From Burkholderiales bacterium (GTDB lineage Bacteria > Pseudomonadota > Gammaproteobacteria > Burkholderiales > Usitatibacteraceae), in NCBI GenBank assembly GCA_025936275.1, contig JAICTR010000012.1:1-17618 (forward strand): 17,618 bases of DNA, written 5' to 3'. The notes beneath the pieces are model-generated. The model was not told where the DNA came from and made no database searches. It saw only the letters and a list, made by a program, of their open reading frames with translations. The position numbers were made by a program, and so were the translations under genes. Numbering within the stretch: position 1 is the stretch's first letter; each line of letters starts with the position of its first letter. This document shows positions 14,745 through 17,618 of this stretch, one piece after another.

Positions 14745-14789
14745 TGGTTCGCGTCCCGAGCGGGAGCGGTCAAGAGAATTTGGTCCCCT

Positions 14790-14816
14790 GCGTGCGCCGA
14801 TTGGTTCCTCGCACGC
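14790..14816. repeat. 7-bp inverted repeat in the kinase/BKACE intergenic region
   Basis: GCGTGCG at 14790-14796 and CGCACGC at 14810-14816 are exact inverse complements around 13 bases. It lies in the 127-bp divergent region between the histidine-kinase start (14744) and the BKACE start (14872). There is no T-run. In such GC-rich DNA a 7-bp dyad could occur by chance. Confidence 0.35.
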
Positions 14817-14835
14817 GCGTTGCGCAGCCCCGCAA

Positions 14836-14856
14836 AACCGGCCAATATTGGCGGTT
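14836..14856. promoter_or_regulatory. Palindrome GCCAATATTGGC with extended arms, possible operator
   Basis: A perfect 12-bp palindrome, GCCAATATTGGC (14841-14852), is flanked by AACC (14836-14839) and GGTT (14853-14856) with one unpaired base at 14840, giving about ten pairs per arm. It is an AT-rich island in GC-rich DNA, starting 31 bases before the BKACE start codon and ending just before its Shine-Dalgarno. Position and symmetry fit a repressor site over the promoter or start of transcription, but no known regulator motif is assigned. Confidence 0.45.
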
Positions 14857-14860
14857 CACC

Positions 14861-14866
14861 GAGGAG
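14861..14866 (+). promoter_or_regulatory. Ribosome binding site deciding the GTG start of the BKACE gene
   Basis: GAGGAG is followed by five bases and GTG at 14872-14874. This favours the GTG over an upstream in-frame TTG at 14848, which would lie inside the palindrome. Confidence 0.75.
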
Positions 14867-14871
14867 AAACC

Positions 14872-15705
14872 GTGTCGCAGCCCGTCATCATCACGGTGGC
14901 GATCACCGGCGCGCTACCGCGCAAGAAGGACAACCCGGCGGTGCCCGTCACCCCGTCCGAGCAGGTGGAGTCGACGCACCAGGCCTTCGAGGCCGGCGCC
15001 TCGCTGGTGCATGTGCACGTGCGCAACCCCGACGAATCGCCGGGCTCGGATCCGGAGCTCTTCGCGCGCGTGCAGGAAGGCGTGCGCAAGCACTGCCCGG
15101 GCATGATCGTGCAGTTCTCGACGGGAGGCCGGGGTCGCGACCAGGCCGCGCGCGCGTCGATGCTGCACCTGAAGCCCGACATGGCCTCGCTCGCGACGGG
15201 CTCGGTGAACTTCCCGGCGAACGTGTACGAGAACCCGCCGGATTTCGTCGAGGGGCTCGCGCGCACCATGCTCGAGCACGGCATCAAGCCGGAGATCGAG
15301 GTGTTCGACCTCGCGATGCTCTACAACGCCGCGAACCTCGTGAAGAAGGGGCTGCTGAAGAATCCCCCGCACGTGCAGTTCGTGCTCGGCATTCCCAATG
15401 CGCTGCCCGCACGCCGTACGGTATTCGACTTCCTGAGGAGCGAGCTCGCCGATGTGCTGCCCGGCGCGACCTGGGTCGCGGCGGGAGTCGGACGCCACCA
15501 GTGGGAAGTGAACCGCTGGTGCCTCGAGTCGGGCGGCCACTGCCGCACCGGCCTCGAGGACAACCTGCGCATCGACGCCGAGCGCCTGGCGGCGAGCAAC
15601 GCCGAGCTGGTGACGAAGATCGTGCGCGAATGCGACCGGCACGGGCGGCGCCCCGCGAGCGCCGCGGAGGCGCGAGCGATCCTGGGGCTGCCCGCGGCCG
15701 CCTGA
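14872..15705 (+). CDS. Beta-keto acid cleavage enzyme (BKACE, DUF849)
   Basis: BKACE enzymes are zinc-dependent TIM-barrel proteins that condense a beta-keto acid with acetyl-CoA and cleave it to acetoacetate and a new acyl-CoA; the founding member acts on 3-keto-5-aminohexanoate in lysine fermentation. This protein is 277 residues, normal for the family. It opens with VIITVAITGALP. The zinc motif is His47-x-His49 in LVHVHVRNPDE, followed by QFSTGGRG, LATGSVNFP, IEVFDLAML and the C-terminal EDNLRIDAERLAASNAELV region. The substrate cannot be read from sequence. The GTG start is chosen from the GAGGAG five bases upstream. The gene is divergent from the histidine kinase and convergent with the binding-protein gene nine bases away, so it appears monocistronic. 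Confidence 0.9.
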   Translation: MSQPVIITVAITGALPRKKDNPAVPVTPSEQVESTHQAFEAGASLVHVHVRNPDESPGSDPELFARVQEGVRKHCPGMIVQFSTGGRGRDQAARASMLHLKPDMASLATGSVNFPANVYENPPDFVEGLARTMLEHGIKPEIEVFDLAMLYNAANLVKKGLLKNPPHVQFVLGIPNALPARRTVFDFLRSELADVLPGATWVAAGVGRHQWEVNRWCLESGGHCRTGLEDNLRIDAERLAASNAELVTKIVRECDRHGRRPASAAEARAILGLPAAA

Positions 15706-15714
15706 CGCCACGCG

Positions 15715-16722
15715 TCAGCTTCCCGGGAGGTCGTGGATCTCGGGGAAGAACATGTCCTTCCACGAGTCGGGCTTCACCTTCACCGAGCCGATCTCGTGCA
15801 TGAAGCTCGCGTACGTCGTGATGCGGCTCGGCGTGGTGGTGAACTTCACCAGCGGATCCTCGAGGATCTTCACGATGAGATCGCGCGGGCCCTTGTAGTG
15901 CTGCCACTTGATGTAGTTGTCCGCGGCCGCCTGCTTGTCCTTGTTGATCTCGTCGATCGCCTCGTTGAACGCGGCGAGGAACGCCTTGTACACGCCGGGG
16001 TTGCGCTCGCGGAACTTGGTCGAGGCCCAGATCACGGTGAACGTGTGCGGGCCGCCCGCGATCGTGTACGAGTCGAGCACCTTGTGGATGCCGGCGTGCT
16101 CGAGCTCCTGGTACTGGAACGGCGGCGACGTGAAATGCGCCGTCACCTCGTTGCCCTTGGAGAGCAGCGCCGCCATGCCGTCCGGGTGCTTCATCGACAC
16201 GGTGAGCGGATCGAGCTTCGTGTAGTTCTCCTTGCCGAATTCCTTCGCCGCGGCCATCTGCAGGTTCACCGCCTGGAAGGACACCTTGATGGCGGGAAGC
16301 GCGATGCGGTCCTTGTTGGTGAAGTCGCGCACCGACTTCACGTTCGGGTCGCGCGTGTTGAGGTAGAGGGGCATGTTGTTCATCGCGCACACGCCCTTCA
16401 CGCCCAGGTTGGATCGCGTCTTCGCCCAGAGCGTGATGAACGGGCCGAGTCCCCCGGATGCGAAGTCGAGGTGGCCCGAGAGGAGCGCGTCGTTCATTCC
16501 GGTGCCGGAGCCGAACTGCACCCACTCCACCTTCACTTCGCCCAGCCCCATTTGTTTCGCGTGCTTCGTGAGCAGGTGCTGGTGCTCCATGTACATGAGC
16601 GGCAGGTACGTGATGCCGAACTGCTGCGCGACGGTAACCGTGTCGACTTCCGCGCGCGCCATCGGCGCCGCGGCGGCCGTCACGATGGCGGCGAGCCAAA
16701 GCGCGATCGAGCTTCCCTTCAT
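15715..16722 (-). CDS. Periplasmic ABC transporter substrate-binding protein, NMT1/SsuA-like
   Basis: This 335-residue protein resembles the NMT1/THI5 and SsuA/TauA type binding proteins used for import of sulfonates, nitrate, pyrimidines and related small compounds. It has a Sec signal peptide: MKG start, hydrophobic core at about 6-20, and a probable cleavage after Ala-Arg-Ala (22-24). The mature part begins VTVAQQFGITYLPLMY, then has FGSGTGMNDALLSGHLDFASGG, the usual ligand-loop region of this class. The ATG at 16722 has AGGAGG at 16733-16738 ten bases upstream; a longer open frame adds residues that would bury the signal peptide. No permease or ATPase gene lies beside it: upstream is tRNA-Pro and downstream the convergent BKACE gene. 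The ligand is unknown. Confidence 0.88.
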   Translation of the reverse strand: MKGSSIALWLAAIVTAAAAPMARAEVDTVTVAQQFGITYLPLMYMEHQHLLTKHAKQMGLGEVKVEWVQFGSGTGMNDALLSGHLDFASGGLGPFITLWAKTRSNLGVKGVCAMNNMPLYLNTRDPNVKSVRDFTNKDRIALPAIKVSFQAVNLQMAAAKEFGKENYTKLDPLTVSMKHPDGMAALLSKGNEVTAHFTSPPFQYQELEHAGIHKVLDSYTIAGGPHTFTVIWASTKFRERNPGVYKAFLAAFNEAIDEINKDKQAAADNYIKWQHYKGPRDLIVKILEDPLVKFTTTPSRITTYASFMHEIGSVKVKPDSWKDMFFPEIHDLPGS

Positions 16723-16732
16723 GGAAACGATT

Positions 16733-16738
16733 CCTCCT
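16733..16738 (-). promoter_or_regulatory. Strong ribosome binding site of the binding-protein gene
   Basis: AGGAGG lies ten bases before the ATG at 16722 and decides this start over an upstream in-frame one at 16848. I see no convincing promoter between 16739 and the tRNA 3' end at 16868. Confidence 0.7.
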
Positions 16739-16867
16739 CTGGTCGTGACGCGCGGCGCGTGAGCGGGGGCGGGAGGCCGTGGCGCGTCGGAGATCGCACT
16801 TTGCCGCAGATGGGGGCGCGCGACAACCGCCGGGGTCGATCGCGGCACGCAGGAATCGAAAGGGAAT

Positions 16868-16944
<77 letters not shown>

Positions 16945-16956
16945 ACCGAGCCGTGA

Positions 16957-16962
16957 ATTATA
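16957..16962 (-). promoter_or_regulatory. Candidate -10 box of the tRNA-Pro promoter
   Basis: The minus strand reads TATAAT twelve bases before the tRNA 5' end (16944). A weak TTGGGG lies at 16982-16987 with a 19-base spacer. The GC-rich bases after the box resemble the discriminator of stable-RNA promoters. This suggests the tRNA has its own start and does not rely only on read-through from the MerR-family gene. Confidence 0.5.
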
Positions 16963-17002
16963 GCGGGGAATGGACCCTCTCCCCCAAGGAAGAAGGAGTG
17001 CT

Positions 17003-17383
17003 TCAGCGTTCCAACATCTTCAGGATGCTCTTCAGCTCCTTGCGGATGTTGCCGGGAGAGATCGGCTGCGGCACGGTCATCGTGCGCGTGCCGCTCGCGT
17101 GCGGCGTATGCGTGGGCTCCTCGAGCCGGTTGCGTGCGCCGTTGATGGTGAAGCCATGCTCGTAGAGGAGCTCGCGGATGCGGCGGATGAGCAGCACTTC
17201 GTGGTGCTGGTAATAGCGGCGGTTGCCGCGCCGCTTGAGGGGCTTCAACTGCGTGAACTCCTGCTCCCAGTAACGGAGCACGTGCGGCTTCACGCCGCAA
17301 AGCTCGCTCACCTCGCCAATCGTGAAGTACCGTTTGGCGGGGATGGGCGGGAGGTCAGTCGTCGCCAGGTTCTCCGTGGCCAT
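17003..17383 (-). CDS. Small MerR-family transcriptional regulator
   Basis: This 126-residue protein has an N-terminal winged-helix domain of the MerR type at about 18-86: YFTIGEVSELCGVKPHVLRYWE (recognition helix and first wing), then RRGNRRYY and the second wing with IRRIRELLYEHGFTINGAR. The rest is short, without a metal-binding or ligand domain, ending in a helical KELKSILKMLE segment for dimerisation. It belongs to the MerR-like genes regularly found after ihfA; its target is unknown. The ATG at 17383 gives a 29-base overlap with the end of ihfA, suggesting co-translation. Confidence 0.92.
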   Translation of the reverse strand: MATENLATTDLPPIPAKRYFTIGEVSELCGVKPHVLRYWEQEFTQLKPLKRRGNRRYYQHHEVLLIRRIRELLYEHGFTINGARNRLEEPTHTPHASGTRTMTVPQPISPGNIRKELKSILKMLER

Positions 17384-17618
17384 TGAAGGACTTCTCCACC
17401 AGGCTCTTCAGCTTTTGGCTCGCATGGAAGGTGACCACACGCCGCGCCGTGATGGGAATCTCCTCACCGGTCTTCGGGTTCCTCCCGGGACGCTGCGGCT
17501 TCTTCCGGAGTTGGAAGTTGCCGAAGCCCGAGAGTTTCACCATCTCGCCCCGCTCCAGGGCGATCCGGATCTCCTCGAAGAAGGACTCGACCATGTCCTT
17601 GGCCTCGCGCTTGTTGAG
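17355..17618 (-). CDS. ihfA: Integration host factor subunit alpha, 5' end outside the window
   Basis: IHF alpha forms a heterodimer with IHF beta that bends DNA at specific sites in transcription, replication and recombination. The visible 87 residues begin LNKREAKD and cover nearly the whole protein (full length about 100); only the first dozen or so residues are missing beyond the right edge. The hallmark segments are VKLSGFGNFQLRKK, the DNA-intercalating arm QRPGRNPKTGEEIPITARRVVTF with its proline, and KLKSLVE. An internal ATG at 17594 is not the start, since homology continues upstream. The stop (17355-17357) lies inside the MerR-family gene. Confidence 0.95.
   Translation of the reverse strand, partial: LNKREAKDMVESFFEEIRIALERGEMVKLSGFGNFQLRKKPQRPGRNPKTGEEIPITARRVVTFHASQKLKSLVEKSFNGHGEPGDD

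Noticed and set aside
14848..14871. TTG start at 14848 for the BKACE gene
   Set aside because: It lies within the palindrome and has no ribosome binding site, while the GTG at 14872 has GAGGAG five bases upstream and gives the usual N-terminus.
15715..16848. 377-residue version of the binding protein
   Set aside because: The 42 extra residues would sit before a clear signal peptide, and the ATG at 16722 has a strong AGGAGG at good spacing.
16963..16987. GGGGA/TCCCC dyad between the MerR-family gene and tRNA-Pro as a terminator
   Set aside because: Only five pairs with a loop of about nine bases and no run of T; it overlaps the region expected to hold the tRNA promoter.

Overview
The window is high-GC (roughly 70%) chromosomal DNA from a proteobacterium, most likely a betaproteobacterium. 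The reasons are the surE-pcm-nlpD block, the ihfA / MerR-family / tRNA-Pro(GGG) block, a tandem glycine riboswitch ahead of gcvT-gcvH-gcvP, and pervasive GC3-rich codon use. Genes are densely packed; no gene-free stretch exceeds 300 bases. I see no CRISPR array, insertion sequence, prophage or integrase.

Layout, left to right. 2-103 (+): tail of a gene, probably a TPR-type glycosyltransferase. 106-2488 (-): surE-pcm-nlpD, overlapping head to tail by ATGA junctions; rpoS, the usual downstream partner in this group, is not there. 2489-2554: a 66-bp divergent promoter region. 2555-3751 (+): an acyl-CoA dehydrogenase with Asp at the usual catalytic Glu position. 3824-8201 (-): gcvT-gcvH-gcvP, the three dedicated proteins of the glycine cleavage system. 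8225-8452 (-): tandem glycine riboswitch with a terminator, preceded by a candidate promoter whose -35 lies inside the last codons of the next gene. 8475-12358 (-): a PaoABC-like Tat-exported molybdenum aldehyde oxidoreductase (2Fe-2S, FAD/4Fe-4S and Mo subunits). 12411-14744 (-): hybrid histidine kinase with three tandem PAS domains and a receiver. 14745-14871: divergent intergenic region with two inverted repeats. 14872-15705 (+): a beta-keto acid cleavage enzyme (BKACE, DUF849). 15715-16722 (-): an orphan periplasmic NMT1/SsuA-type binding protein. 16868-16944 (-): tRNA-Pro(GGG). 17003-17383 (-): small MerR-family regulator overlapping the end of ihfA, which runs off the right edge.

How they work together. 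Glycine binding to the tandem aptamer should control transcription into gcvTHP, so the cell makes the cleavage system when glycine is plentiful. The Mo-hydroxylase operon lies directly upstream on the same strand, so read-through from it would also enter the riboswitch. SurE, Pcm and NlpD are a stress-survival and envelope cluster. The BKACE and the binding protein point to uptake and catabolism of small organic acids, but nothing here links them as one pathway. Nearly everything belongs to known families. The less ordinary items are the promoter/riboswitch arrangement at the paoC-gcvT junction, the leaderless-looking surE promoter, the missing rpoS, the Asp-type acyl-CoA dehydrogenase, the palindrome before the BKACE gene and the PAS duplication. 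I did not find a clearly new biological system.
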